The notes beneath the pieces were generated by a model. That model was not told the origin of the DNA. It made no database searches and saw only the letters and a list, made by a program, of their open reading frames with translations. From Labrenzia sp. 011 (GTDB lineage Bacteria; Pseudomonadota; Alphaproteobacteria; Rhizobiales; Stappiaceae): a stretch of 64,000 nt of DNA. Each line of letters starts with the position of its first letter. The stretch's first letter is position 1. Below, piece by piece: positions 25,781 to 35,216 of the stretch. Location of the stretch: contig NZ_QCYM01000004.1 of the NCBI RefSeq assembly GCF_003075075.1, positions 124,001-188,000 of the forward strand. Reading direction: 5' to 3'. The translations under genes and the position numbers were made by a program.

Positions 25781-26815
25781 ATGACGGCCTTGGACATGGT
25801 TCAAGACGGCTCGCCTGTTATGAATTCCGGTGAAACGCCATCACCGGAAAGTGCCCGCATCTTTCGCCTGTTCGGCTGGATCGTATTGGCCATCATGACG
25901 GCGTTTTTGCTCAACAACTATCTGACATACTGGCAGGATCTTCCCGGTATTGCGCCGATCTACGGCGGAGCGGCCAACGGGTCGCTGCCGGTCTTGTGGT
26001 CATGGCTGCAGGTTGGGATCTATGCGGTGTTCCTTCTCGGGGCCACCGCCTATGTTCTGAAAAGCGGGCGGAGCCTCCGAGAGGACAGTCGCACGATCAG
26101 CGACATAAATGCCTTTCTGATCCGCGCAGCATTCTTCGCGGTGCTCATTGTCGGCCTGACCGACGCCGTGATCTCGTTCCTGCGAATCGAGGATTTCCTG
26201 TCCGGCATCGTCGGAGAGCAGCTTGCGGACAATCTCGGGCGGGCCCGGTTTCGCGGACCCTATGTGCACATGCCGCTGATTGCCCTGTCGGTGGTGATCG
26301 CCGCCTTCACCCGCACGCTCGGTTTCACCTGGCTGGCGCTTCTGGTTGTCGTGGCGGAGCTTCTGATCGTGATCGGGCGGTTCGTGTTTTCCTATGAACA
26401 GGCGTTTCTGGCCGACCTGGTGCGCTTCTGGTATGCGGCGCTGTTCCTGTTCGCCAGCTCCTACACGCTGCTGGAGGAGGGACACGTGCGCGTGGACGTC
26501 TTCTACGCGAGCTTTTCCCCCAGAACCAAAGGCATCGTGAATGCCGTCGGATCGGTGATCCTCGGCATGAGCCTTTGCACGGTCATCCTTGTCATCGGCA
26601 TGGGTGGCAAGCAGAACATCATCAATAGTCCCATCCTGACATATGAGACGACGCAGGCCGGTTTCGGGCTGTTCGTGAAATACCTCATGGCGGGCTTTCT
26701 TGGCGTGTTCGCGGTTTCCATGATGATCCAGTTCGTGTCCTACTTCATGGACGCGGTCGCCGATGTTCGCGGCGAACCGGGCGGCCGGGATCACGAAAGC
26801 CATTCTATTCAATAG
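25781..26815 (+). CDS. TRAP small permease DctQ, enlarged
   Basis: 344 residues, about twice the usual 160-200. The C-terminal half, from roughly residue 195, is the classic four-helix DctQ domain (SSYTLLEEGHVRVDVFYASFSPRTKGIVNAVGSVI). The N-terminal extension contributes about four more hydrophobic segments (around residues 28-50, 68-90, 108-133 and 160-190). It should help the large subunit DctM carry substrate with Na+. The ATG at 25781 follows the attenuating hairpin after the binding-protein gene; dctM begins 21 bp after its stop. Confidence 0.9.
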   Translation: MTALDMVQDGSPVMNSGETPSPESARIFRLFGWIVLAIMTAFLLNNYLTYWQDLPGIAPIYGGAANGSLPVLWSWLQVGIYAVFLLGATAYVLKSGRSLREDSRTISDINAFLIRAAFFAVLIVGLTDAVISFLRIEDFLSGIVGEQLADNLGRARFRGPYVHMPLIALSVVIAAFTRTLGFTWLALLVVVAELLIVIGRFVFSYEQAFLADLVRFWYAALFLFASSYTLLEEGHVRVDVFYASFSPRTKGIVNAVGSVILGMSLCTVILVIGMGGKQNIINSPILTYETTQAGFGLFVKYLMAGFLGVFAVSMMIQFVSYFMDAVADVRGEPGGRDHESHSIQ

Positions 26816-26836
26816 CGCCTGACGAGACCGCTCGAT

Positions 26837-29503
26837 ATGGAACTTTTCTTCCTTCTTCTTCTAGTTCTCCTGATGGCATTTGCGCTCGGGGCCGGTTTTC
26901 CGGTCGCCTTCGCCCTGCCCGGATCCGCCATTATCACCATCGGCATCGCCGCCGGGACGGGCTATCTGCTCGCAGGCGACACCGCGGCCTATTTCTCTCA
27001 CGGCGGCCCGAGCCAGTGGCTCAGTGCCGGGGTGACCAACTTCAGAGGCATCTACTGGGAGGCCGAGCGGGATACGCTGATCGCCATCCCGTTGTTCGTC
27101 TTCATGGGCATCATGCTGCAGCGCTCCAAGATCGCCGAGGACCTGCTGGTGACCATGGCGCGCCTGTTCGGCCCGGTTCCGGGCGGTCTCGGCATTTCGG
27201 TGGTGTTTGTCGGCGCGCTTCTTGCCGCAACGACGGGTATTGTCGGGGCAACGGTTGTCGCCATGGGCCTGATCTCCCTGCCGGCCATGCTGCGCAACAA
27301 TTACTCGGTGCCGCTGGCGACGGGCACCATCGCCGCATCCGGCACGCTCGGCCAGATCATTCCACCGTCCATCGTGCTCATCATCCTGGCTGACCAGCTT
27401 GCCAGCGCCGTCGATCAGGCGGGGTCGCTGCGCCAGACACTCTACAAGTCGAGCACCGGCGAACTTTCCATGCCGTCGGACTTTTCCGTGGTCTCGACAA
27501 GTGCCGGGGAAATGTTCCTGGGGGCGTTCCTGCCCGGGCTGGTGCTCGTCGGACTCTACATGCTGTTCATTCTGGGGTTCGCGCTGCTCAACCCGAAATC
27601 GGCGCCGGCCGTCCATCAGGAGGGCACCTTCACGCGCCAGTTCGCGGTCCGGGTCGTCCTTACGCTGGTTCCGCCGCTGGCGCTGATCTTCCTCGTGCTC
27701 GGCTCGATCATTGCCGGTGTCGCCACCGTCAACCAGGCAGGGGCCATCGGCGCCGTCGGTGCCATGGTCATGGCCGGCTACCGGCTTCGCGACGGCGAGC
27801 GCGGCGCCTATTCCCCCGCGATCCTGGCCATTCTGGCCCTGCTTGGTCTTGCCGTGGTCATCGGATTTTTCGGTTCGGTGAACATCAAGCTGATCCAGAC
27901 CAGCGACGACCTGGTGGCCCTGGTGCTGGCACTGATCGCGGTCTCCCTGCTGCTGATCGCGATCTTCTGGTCGGGATGGCGCACGCTGCAACTTGAAAAC
28001 ACGCTGCGCGGCGTCATGGTGGAAACCGCCAAGACCACGTCGCTGGTGTTCATCATCCTGCTGGGCGCGGCCATGCTGACCTCGTCCTTCCGGGCGTTCG
28101 GAGGCGAGGAACTGGTCAAGGATTTCCTCCAGGGACTGCCTGGCGGTTTCTGGGCGCAGTTCCTGATCGTGATGCTGGTGATCTTTGTCCTCGGCTTCTT
28201 CCTCGACTTCATCGAAATCGCGGTGGTGGTGGTGCCGATCGTGGCGCCGATCCTGCTGGCGGATCCGGAAGCGAACGTCACGGCCGTATGGCTCGGCGTG
28301 ATGATCGGTCTGAATATCCAGACGTCCTTCCTGACGCCGCCCTTCGGGTTCGCGCTGTTCTACCTGCGCGGTGTGGCGCCGGCGGTGGTCCGGACCCTGG
28401 ACATGTACAAGGGCGTGATCGCCTTCATCTGCCTGCAGCTCTTCGCGCTCGGGATCGTCGGACTTTATCCGCAGCTGGTGAACTATCTGCCGAACCGGTC
28501 GACGCTGCTGTCGGAAACGGCGCCGCCGCCGAAGAATCCGCGGCTGCAGTATTGCATGGAGACCCTGGTCTACGAGGAATTCCAGCAGAACGGCGACAGC
28601 ATCCGGCAAGCCATCGACGCTGCCGGGAAGATCGACATCAGTTACCTGCCGGAGGATCTGCGTGAGGACCTGACCGAGAGCTTCGAAAAGGCGCGCGAAG
28701 CGATGCCGCAGATGCTGGCCATCCGCGAAGCGGAACTCAAGGTGGCGGAGGCCGCCGTAGCCTACAAGCCGGTTCACGTCGAGGTCCGTGCTCTGGAGCG
28801 GGACGCCCGCAGGATCGACGAGCAGATCGAGGAGCTCAAGGTGGTTGTCACCCGTTCCGGCGGTGGCGGGATCTACACCGAAGCGCAGGGAGAACGCGCA
28901 CAGGAGCGGATCGATGCCCTGCAGCGTGAGCATGACGCTCTTCTGGCGCAGATTCCCTCCGACTGGCCGGATGTCTACGCCACGTTCGCCAAGATCCAGA
29001 AAGCCGAAAACACCGCGCGGCTCAGCTATCGGCGGACTGTCGATCAGGCCTATGAACCGATCATGGAGCTGAAGGCCGTGCTCGCGGATACGGATCTGGT
29101 GGCGAGTTTCCGGCCCGAGCTGGAAGCGCTGAAAACCGAACTGCCGGGGCTTGACCCGAAAGCAGCCGAGGAAGCGATTTCCGAGATGCGTTCCAGGATC
29201 GGCGAGGCGGAAGGCACAAGCGATATCCGCAAGGGATTGAGCGAAGCCCGCAAGATCATGCGCAGCCGCACCCCGGATGCGGATGAGGCCCTGGCCGAAA
29301 TCGACAAGTCCATCGCGGCACTGGAAGCCGATCTGGCCTGGCGCCAGAAGGCTGCCACGGAGATCCTGCCGCAGTTTTCGGCCTATGACGCGGCGGTCGG
29401 GGACACGATCGGTCTTCGCCAGCAGGACCGGTTGCCGAAGGACATGGCTCTCGACGTTGCCGCCTGCATGTCCAATCACCGGGATGTCTCGCTGAGTTTC
29501 TGA
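26837..29503 (+). CDS. TRAP large permease DctM with long C-terminal helical tail
   Basis: 888 residues. Residues 1 to about 550 form the DctM membrane domain, including GTIAASGTLGQIIPPSIVLI and a C-terminal half with FLDFIEIAVVVVPIVAPIL and LTPPFGFALFYLRGV; it is itself longer than the usual 430. From about 555 to the end lies a hydrophilic, Glu/Arg/Ala-rich region of about 330 residues predicted to be mostly helical or coiled coil (for example the LERDARRIDEQIEELKVVV segment). It should be cytoplasmic. No catalytic motif was recognised in it. The gene is followed 28 bp later by a strong terminator. Confidence 0.92.
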   Translation: MELFFLLLLVLLMAFALGAGFPVAFALPGSAIITIGIAAGTGYLLAGDTAAYFSHGGPSQWLSAGVTNFRGIYWEAERDTLIAIPLFVFMGIMLQRSKIAEDLLVTMARLFGPVPGGLGISVVFVGALLAATTGIVGATVVAMGLISLPAMLRNNYSVPLATGTIAASGTLGQIIPPSIVLIILADQLASAVDQAGSLRQTLYKSSTGELSMPSDFSVVSTSAGEMFLGAFLPGLVLVGLYMLFILGFALLNPKSAPAVHQEGTFTRQFAVRVVLTLVPPLALIFLVLGSIIAGVATVNQAGAIGAVGAMVMAGYRLRDGERGAYSPAILAILALLGLAVVIGFFGSVNIKLIQTSDDLVALVLALIAVSLLLIAIFWSGWRTLQLENTLRGVMVETAKTTSLVFIILLGAAMLTSSFRAFGGEELVKDFLQGLPGGFWAQFLIVMLVIFVLGFFLDFIEIAVVVVPIVAPILLADPEANVTAVWLGVMIGLNIQTSFLTPPFGFALFYLRGVAPAVVRTLDMYKGVIAFICLQLFALGIVGLYPQLVNYLPNRSTLLSETAPPPKNPRLQYCMETLVYEEFQQNGDSIRQAIDAAGKIDISYLPEDLREDLTESFEKAREAMPQMLAIREAELKVAEAAVAYKPVHVEVRALERDARRIDEQIEELKVVVTRSGGGGIYTEAQGERAQERIDALQREHDALLAQIPSDWPDVYATFAKIQKAENTARLSYRRTVDQAYEPIMELKAVLADTDLVASFRPELEALKTELPGLDPKAAEEAISEMRSRIGEAEGTSDIRKGLSEARKIMRSRTPDADEALAEIDKSIAALEADLAWRQKAATEILPQFSAYDAAVGDTIGLRQQDRLPKDMALDVAACMSNHRDVSLSF

Positions 29504-29531
29504 CGAAACTGACAGCAACACCATGAACAGC

Positions 29532-29560
29532 AAGCCGGGGGAGCGATCCCCCGGCTTTTC
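29532..29560 (+). terminator. Intrinsic terminator of the TRAP operon
   Basis: AAGCCGGGGGA-GCGA-TCCCCCGGCTT is a perfect 11-bp stem with a tetraloop, followed by TTCGTTTC. It is 28 bp after the dctM stop and would also insulate the convergent two-component operon. The remaining 190 bp up to 29753 shows nothing else. Confidence 0.85.
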
Positions 29561-29753
29561 GTTTCAGGGGGCTGGTGTCTGCTGAACCTGCGGCTCTTGT
29601 CTCGCCGGTCACGCATGTCTCCGGAACCCGGCCGTGCCGCCGAAGCGTCAGACCGGCGCGGCCCTTCCCGAGTGCGGATTTGCCTGTCTCGAGTGGGTCG
29701 GGTTCAGGGACGGGAGATGGTTGAGGGGCGGGACCGGTTGGCGGCGGTTGACA

Positions 29754-30494
29754 TCACCCCCACTTCACATCGCAGGCGAGCATGTAGCCGGAACCGTAGA
29801 TGGTGCGGATATGGGCCGGTTCGTTCTTGCGCGTGAGCTTCTTGCGGATGCGCGAAATGCGCACGTCGATCGACCGGTCGAGGCTTTCGTCGCGGCCGCC
29901 GTGTTCGAGAAGGTAGTCCCGGGTGAGCACCCGTCTGGGGGCCCGCAGCAGGGCTTCCAGCAGGGTTGCCTCTCCTGTGGAGAGGAAGGCCTCCTCGCCC
30001 TCCGGTGAGGTCAGCAGGTGGGAGGAGGGCTGATAGATCCAGCCTTCGAAACGGGCCTGTTCGGCGCCGGCTGCCGGCTGTGTCCGTCCTGCGGCGCGGC
30101 GCAGGATGGAGCGGATACGGGCAACGACCTCGCGCGGGTCGAACGGTTTGACCACATAGTCGTCCGCGCCGAGCTCCAGTCCCATCACGCGGTCGCTGGA
30201 GTGGCCTCTGGCGGACAGCACGATGATCGGCACGGAGGACTGCCGGCGGATCTCGTTGATCAGGGCCATGCCTTCCATGTCCGGCAGGCCCAGATCGACG
30301 ATACAGGCATCCGGCTTGTCGTGAGCGAGCGCGTCCAGCATCCGGGTCGCGGTCGGGAAGACATGACCCTCGATGTTGAACTGGGTCATGGCATCCAGCA
30401 GCAGGTTGCCGATTTCCGGTTCATCGTCGACGATGAAGACCGTGGGTTTCGCCACCGGTTCGGAGTGTGTCTGCAAGGCTCGGTCCCTGGTCAT
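29754..30494 (-). CDS. OmpR-family response regulator
   Basis: 246 residues: receiver with VDDE, phospho-acceptor in CIVDLGLPDMEG, the S/T and KPF signature, then an OmpR-type winged helix (LTRDYLLEHGGRDESLDRSIDVRISRIRKKL and the YGSGYML wing). The ATG directly follows the stop codon of the hybrid kinase (TAA then ATG with no gap), so translation is coupled and the kinase is its cognate partner. Targets are unknown; the neighbouring MFS gene lies on the same strand upstream. Confidence 0.94.
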   Translation of the reverse strand: MTRDRALQTHSEPVAKPTVFIVDDEPEIGNLLLDAMTQFNIEGHVFPTATRMLDALAHDKPDACIVDLGLPDMEGMALINEIRRQSSVPIIVLSARGHSSDRVMGLELGADDYVVKPFDPREVVARIRSILRRAAGRTQPAAGAEQARFEGWIYQPSSHLLTSPEGEEAFLSTGEATLLEALLRAPRRVLTRDYLLEHGGRDESLDRSIDVRISRIRKKLTRKNEPAHIRTIYGSGYMLACDVKWG

Positions 30495-32483
30495 TTACGG
30501 TCCTGGACATTCGGAAGGCGCGGTTGGGGATGTGGCGAGTATCCTGTGGAGGATGTCCGCGAGCTGATCCTCCGCGAAGGGTTTGGCAAGCACCGGAAAC
30601 TCGCATTGCGCGTCCTGACCGGCCAGGGCCGACCAGTCGGCGTAGCCGGACATGAGAGCGATGGCGAGGTCTTTGCGTTTGCGGTGAATTTCCCGGGCCA
30701 GCGCCAGGCCGTTGACCTGTCCGGGCATGATGATGTCGCTGAGCACGGCGCGCAGTTCCGGCAGGTTCAGGGCAAGGCTGCGGGCATCTTCCGCGCTTTC
30801 GGCACGCAGAACGGAATATCCCAGATTCTGCAGCTGCTCGGTGACCGTATTGGCGACATCCGGATCGTCCTCGACCAGCAGCAGAAGTTCCCCTTTGCCG
30901 CGCGGCGGGGGTGTCGCCAGCCGATCGGCAGGGGTGCCACCGGCACCGGCTTCCAGCCGTCTGAGGGGCAGATAGAGGGTCAGATAGGTGCCGATGCCCA
31001 GGGCGCTGCTGATCTGGATGGCACCGCCGGACTGGCGGATGAAGCCGTAGACCATCGACAGGCCCAGCCCGCTGCCCGTGCCGAAGGTCTTGGTGGTGAA
31101 AAACGGTTCGAAGACCTGCAGCTGCGTCTGGGGGTCCATGCCGCTGCCGGTGTCCTCCACCATGATCTGCGCATAGGCACCGGCGGGAACGCCAAGGTCG
31201 TCGGCTTCCCGTTTCCCGAGGCGTGTTTCGGTGAGGGCGATGCGCAGCGTGCCGCCTTCGGGCATGGCGTCGCGGGCGTTGAAGGCAAGATTGATGAGCG
31301 CCGTTTCCATCTGGGTGGGATCTATCTGCGCGGCGATATCCGGGCTTTCGATCTCTGTCTTCAGGGTGACGCAGGACGGCAGGGAGCCTTCCAGAAGCCG
31401 GCCGGCACTGGTGATCACCCGGGCAAGGGAGACGATCTGCGGGTCGACGGCCTTGCCGCGGCTGAAGAGCAGCAGGCGCTGGATCAGGTCGGAGCCCCGT
31501 TTGGTGGCTTCCAGCATCGGCGACAGTTTCGCGTCGAGGGTGTCCTTGCTGATCGGCGTGTCCATCCGGCCCAGACTCAGGAGATTGCCCATCAGGATGG
31601 CCAGCAGGTTGTTGAAATCATGGGCCAGTCCGCCGGTCAGCTTGCCGACCGCATCCATGCGCTGGGACTGGACCAGCGCGGCCTCGGCCTGTTTCTGATC
31701 GGTCGCATCCAGCGACAGCACGAAGATCCCCAGTGTGCGGCCGTCCTGGGTCATGTCGGGGATCAGGGTGGAACGCATGTAGGCGGAGGAGCCGTCGGGG
31801 CGCTTGCGCTGGTATTCGTAGCTTACCGCATTTCCCTCGAAGGCCCGGTTGATGTGCGGTTCCAGTTCCCTGAAGAGTTCCGGACCGACGACCTCCCGCG
31901 CGGAACGGCCGGCGATCGAGGCAATGGACTGGCCGAACCAGTCCGCATAACGGCGATTGGCGAAGCGGAACACCGGGCCGGGACCGATATAGGCGATCAG
32001 GGCGGGAATGTTGTCGGTCACGAGCCGCAGCCAGTCTTCCGACTGCTGCAGGGCGCGGGTGCGTTCCTCGACCGTGCGCTCCAGCTTCTTCTGGCGGTGC
32101 CGGTCCTCGGTCACATCCGAATAGGTGGTCACGAAGCCGCCCTGCGGCAGCGGCGTGCCGGAGACCGCGATGATCTGCCCGTTCGGGCGGATGCGCTCGA
32201 AATAATGCGGTTCGAAGAGCTTGGCCCGCTCCAGGCGCCGCCGGATCTTGCCCTCGATATCGCCGGGGCCGTATTCGCCGCGCTCCGCGTTGACACGCAG
32301 GAAGGCCTCCAGATGGGTGCCGCGCCGTGCCAGGTCCTGCGGGAAATCGAGCATTTCCCACAGTCCGCGGTTCCAGGCCACCAGCCGCAGATCCGCATCG
32401 AAGGCCGAAAAGCCCTGGTTGATGTGATCGAGCGCGGCCTGCATCAGATCGAGCTGTGTCTTCAGCTGCTGTGTCTCCTCCAT
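30495..32483 (-). CDS. Soluble PAS-PAS hybrid histidine kinase
   Basis: 662 residues with no membrane segment. An N-terminal coiled segment and PAS-7 fold (about 10-125, INQGFSAFDADLRLVAWN) are followed by a second PAS (about 145-270), a HisKA domain with phospho-acceptor in GLAHDFNNLLA near 287, an ATPase domain (DTGSGMD, GTGSGLGLSMVYGF) and a receiver (about 530-650, acceptor in LSDIIMPG near 582). It is a cytoplasmic sensor, possibly of redox, gas or a metabolite, passing phosphate through its own receiver or directly to the OmpR-type regulator encoded immediately downstream. Confidence 0.93.
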   Translation of the reverse strand: MEETQQLKTQLDLMQAALDHINQGFSAFDADLRLVAWNRGLWEMLDFPQDLARRGTHLEAFLRVNAERGEYGPGDIEGKIRRRLERAKLFEPHYFERIRPNGQIIAVSGTPLPQGGFVTTYSDVTEDRHRQKKLERTVEERTRALQQSEDWLRLVTDNIPALIAYIGPGPVFRFANRRYADWFGQSIASIAGRSAREVVGPELFRELEPHINRAFEGNAVSYEYQRKRPDGSSAYMRSTLIPDMTQDGRTLGIFVLSLDATDQKQAEAALVQSQRMDAVGKLTGGLAHDFNNLLAILMGNLLSLGRMDTPISKDTLDAKLSPMLEATKRGSDLIQRLLLFSRGKAVDPQIVSLARVITSAGRLLEGSLPSCVTLKTEIESPDIAAQIDPTQMETALINLAFNARDAMPEGGTLRIALTETRLGKREADDLGVPAGAYAQIMVEDTGSGMDPQTQLQVFEPFFTTKTFGTGSGLGLSMVYGFIRQSGGAIQISSALGIGTYLTLYLPLRRLEAGAGGTPADRLATPPPRGKGELLLLVEDDPDVANTVTEQLQNLGYSVLRAESAEDARSLALNLPELRAVLSDIIMPGQVNGLALAREIHRKRKDLAIALMSGYADWSALAGQDAQCEFPVLAKPFAEDQLADILHRILATSPTAPSECPGP

Positions 32484-32653
32484 GAAGAGGAGACTAGTGC
32501 AAAACGCAGGCGGACTGAACCGCTTTGGCGTAGCCTGTTTGGAGGAGGGCGGGCCTGTGCTGCTGCGCCAGCACGCCGGTCATCGCCGGGAGCGGTCGCA
32601 GGACCCGGGCATGTTGCGCGATACCGCCGTTTTCAGCGTTTCTCCCGCCGCGC

Positions 32654-33919
32654 TCAGGGCTGGGTATCGTCCTCGCGCTCGGCCTCGGCCTGTTCCGCGG
32701 CCCAGGTCCCTGCGGCCTCGACCGCCACGGGGCTGGCGGTGGGCAGAACGCTGAGATAGCTCTCGGTGTCTTCCAGCGGAATCATGGGGCGCTGGGTCAT
32801 GCGATAGAGGGCGTATAGGGCGATGGCGCAGAAGGTCGTGCCCAGCACCAGCCAGAACGCGTAGGGGCCGACCTGCTGCATCGCCCAGCCGGTCAAAAGC
32901 GGTCCCAGGATGGCGCCCACCCCGAAGGTCAGCACGAGACCGCCGGACGCGGCGGGCATGTCCTCGAGCGACAGGGAGTCGTTGGTATAGGCCAGGAACA
33001 GGGCATACAGCGGGGTCGTCACCCCGCCCGCCAGGAAAGCGGCGGCCATCAGGTGCCACAATCCGCCGTCATTGAACCAGCCCAATGCGCAGGAAGCCGC
33101 GCCGATAGCTGCAGCCCCGAAGATGAGCTTGCGGCGATCGACCCGGTCCGAGAGCCAGCCGACAGGATATTGCAGCACCAGGGCTCCGGCGAACAGCATG
33201 GCGACAAACAGGGCGATCTGTGTGGCGGACAGTCCGATCTGGGTGCCGAAGACCGCACCCATGCCCGACTGGGTGGCGTAGACGTTGCCAAGCAGAAAGA
33301 TCCCCACCGTGCCGAGGGGCGACCCGGAGAGAAGCTCGCGCAGGGGCATGGGGCGGGCGACTTCGGCGGCCGGAGTGTGGGTGACGGACAGCAGGATGGG
33401 CGCGAAGGAGATCGAGACAAGGATCGAGGCGCCGATGAACAATACGGCGGTGCCCGCATCGCCCAGGGTCAGCAGCCCCTGGGCGCCGATGATTCCCAGG
33501 GTCTGGGCGATCATGTAGGTGGACAGGACCTTGCCCCGCGTCTCGTTGGTGGCGGCATCGTTCAGCCAGCTTTCGGCGGTCACATAGATGCCCGACATGC
33601 AGAACCCCACGAGCAGCCGCAGGATCGTCCAGGCCCAGGGTTCGGTCAGCAGCGGAAAGGCGATCAGTCCAGCCGACATGAAACTGCCCAGGGCCGCGAA
33701 GACACGCACATGTCCCACTCGCCGGATCATGGTCGGGGTCAGGCGGGCACCCGACAGGAACCCCATGAAATATCCGGAAGTGACAATGGCCAGCTCCGCC
33801 GCCGAAAAACCCTCGATACCGCCGCGCAGGCCGATAAGGGTGAACTGCATGCCATTGCCCAGCATGATGAAGACGATGCCGATCAGAAGCGCCCAGACAC
33901 CGGACAGGACTTGCAGCAT
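32654..33919 (-). CDS. MFS transporter, YcaD-like
   Basis: 421 residues with about twelve membrane segments and the MFS loop motif GWLSDRVDRRKLI after helix 2 of the second half; the N-terminus LLIGIVFIMLGNGMQFTLIGLRG resembles the UMF/YcaD subgroup. The substrate is unknown. A charged C-terminal tail (AEQAEAEREDD) extends past the last helix. It is divergent from the luciferase-like oxidoreductase gene by 241 bp and lies 170 bp upstream of the hybrid kinase on the same strand; that 170-bp gap holds no clear signal. Confidence 0.9.
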   Translation of the reverse strand: MLQVLSGVWALLIGIVFIMLGNGMQFTLIGLRGGIEGFSAAELAIVTSGYFMGFLSGARLTPTMIRRVGHVRVFAALGSFMSAGLIAFPLLTEPWAWTILRLLVGFCMSGIYVTAESWLNDAATNETRGKVLSTYMIAQTLGIIGAQGLLTLGDAGTAVLFIGASILVSISFAPILLSVTHTPAAEVARPMPLRELLSGSPLGTVGIFLLGNVYATQSGMGAVFGTQIGLSATQIALFVAMLFAGALVLQYPVGWLSDRVDRRKLIFGAAAIGAASCALGWFNDGGLWHLMAAAFLAGGVTTPLYALFLAYTNDSLSLEDMPAASGGLVLTFGVGAILGPLLTGWAMQQVGPYAFWLVLGTTFCAIALYALYRMTQRPMIPLEDTESYLSVLPTASPVAVEAAGTWAAEQAEAEREDDTQP

Positions 33920-34160
33920 GAGATGGCCTTTCGCGACCGGAACCCCTCCCTCGGCAGATGTGTCGCACGTCTCCCGATCCGCCGACTTCGCTGCAGCGCC
34001 ACAAGCCTGTCTGTTTCCGACAAGGTCTCAATCGTGATGCCGGAGCCGCCGGGTTGGAGCACCGGCAACCGCGGCCGCGTCAGAGGCTTCTTGGCGAAAA
34101 TCCGCAGCAGGGCTTGCATTGGCCCTTCCGGATGAATAGCTGCGGGACAAGGAGACTTTC

Positions 34161-35168
34161 ATGAAACATTTCTCACTGCTCGATCTGTCGCCGGTGCCGG
34201 AAGGCAGGACGGTTGCCGATGCGCTCGCCAACACGGTCGATCTGGCCCGTGCGGCGGAGACGGCGGGCTATCACCGCTTCTGGCTGGCGGAACATCACAA
34301 CATGCCCGGCATCGCCAGCGCGGCGACGGCGGTGGTGATCGGCCATGTGGCGGCGGCCACGACAAGCATGCGCATTGGCGCCGGCGGGATCATGCTGCCC
34401 AACCATGCGCCGCTGGTGGTGGCCGAGCAGTTCGGAACGCTGGAAACGCTCTATCCCGGGCGGATCGACCTGGGGCTGGGCCGTGCGCCGGGCACCGACA
34501 TGGCGACCGCCAGGGCGCTGCGCCGTCACATGGCGCCCGAGGACAGTTTCCCGCAGGATGTGGCCGAGCTGATCGGCTATTTCGCCGATGCACAGGAAGG
34601 CTCTTCCGTGCGGGCCATTCCGGGCGAGGGGACCCATGTGCCGGTCTGGATCCTCGGGTCCAGCCTCTACGGCGCGCAGCTCGCCGCCTATCTGGGCCTT
34701 CCCTATGCCTTCGCCTCGCATTTCGCGCCGGACATGCTGGAAGAGGCGCTGGCGATCTACCGGTCCTCGTTCAAACCCTCGGCCAGGCTGTCGGAACCCT
34801 ATGCGATGATGGCTGCCGGGGTCTGCGCGGCGGACAGCGACGAGGAAGCCGCCTTTCTGCGGTCCTCGCAGGTTCTCGCCTTCGCCCGGCTGCGCATGGG
34901 CCGCCCCGGCAAGCTGCCCCGTCCGAGCGACGATCCGGCCGCCGAAATTCCCGCGCCGGTAATGGCACAGGTCAACCACGCCCTGTCCTGCTCGGCGACG
35001 GGATCTCCGGCGACCGTCAGGGACAGGCTGCAGGGCCTGATCGAGAAACACAGGCCCGACGAACTGATGGTGACCGGCATGATCCACGACCCGGCAGCGC
35101 GGATCCGCTCATTCCGGATCGCCGCGGAGGTGCTGACGGACTTGCGGGAAACACCAAAGACCGCATGA
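34161..35168 (+). CDS. Luciferase-like flavin-dependent monooxygenase (LLM family)
   Basis: 335 residues with a TIM-barrel LLM fold. The N-terminal [11 protein letters not shown] and WLAEHHNM segments and [39 protein letters not shown] are hallmarks of the MsnO8/YhbW subgroup of bacterial luciferase-like enzymes using FMNH2 and oxygen. The substrate is unknown. The ATG at 34161 follows AAGGAG. It is transcribed alone and divergently from the MFS gene; a repeat mosaic starts 48 bp after its stop. Confidence 0.92.
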   Translation: MKHFSLLDLSPVPEGRTVADALANTVDLARAAETAGYHRFWLAEHHNMPGIASAATAVVIGHVAAATTSMRIGAGGIMLPNHAPLVVAEQFGTLETLYPGRIDLGLGRAPGTDMATARALRRHMAPEDSFPQDVAELIGYFADAQEGSSVRAIPGEGTHVPVWILGSSLYGAQLAAYLGLPYAFASHFAPDMLEEALAIYRSSFKPSARLSEPYAMMAAGVCAADSDEEAAFLRSSQVLAFARLRMGRPGKLPRPSDDPAAEIPAPVMAQVNHALSCSATGSPATVRDRLQGLIEKHRPDELMVTGMIHDPAARIRSFRIAAEVLTDLRETPKTA

Positions 35169-35216
35169 GAAAGGCGCCTGCGGGAGAGGTGTCTGAGAGG
35201 CAGCGTGTCTCGGCAG

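Noticed and set aside
26861..29533. Minus-strand open frame of 890 codons opposite dctM
   Set aside because: Antisense to a recognisable permease; composition (Arg, His, Gln, Asp runs) has no protein-family character.
30018..32759. Plus-strand open frame of 913 codons opposite the two-component genes
   Set aside because: Antisense to a hybrid kinase and regulator with all catalytic motifs; low-complexity Gly/Gln/Arg product.
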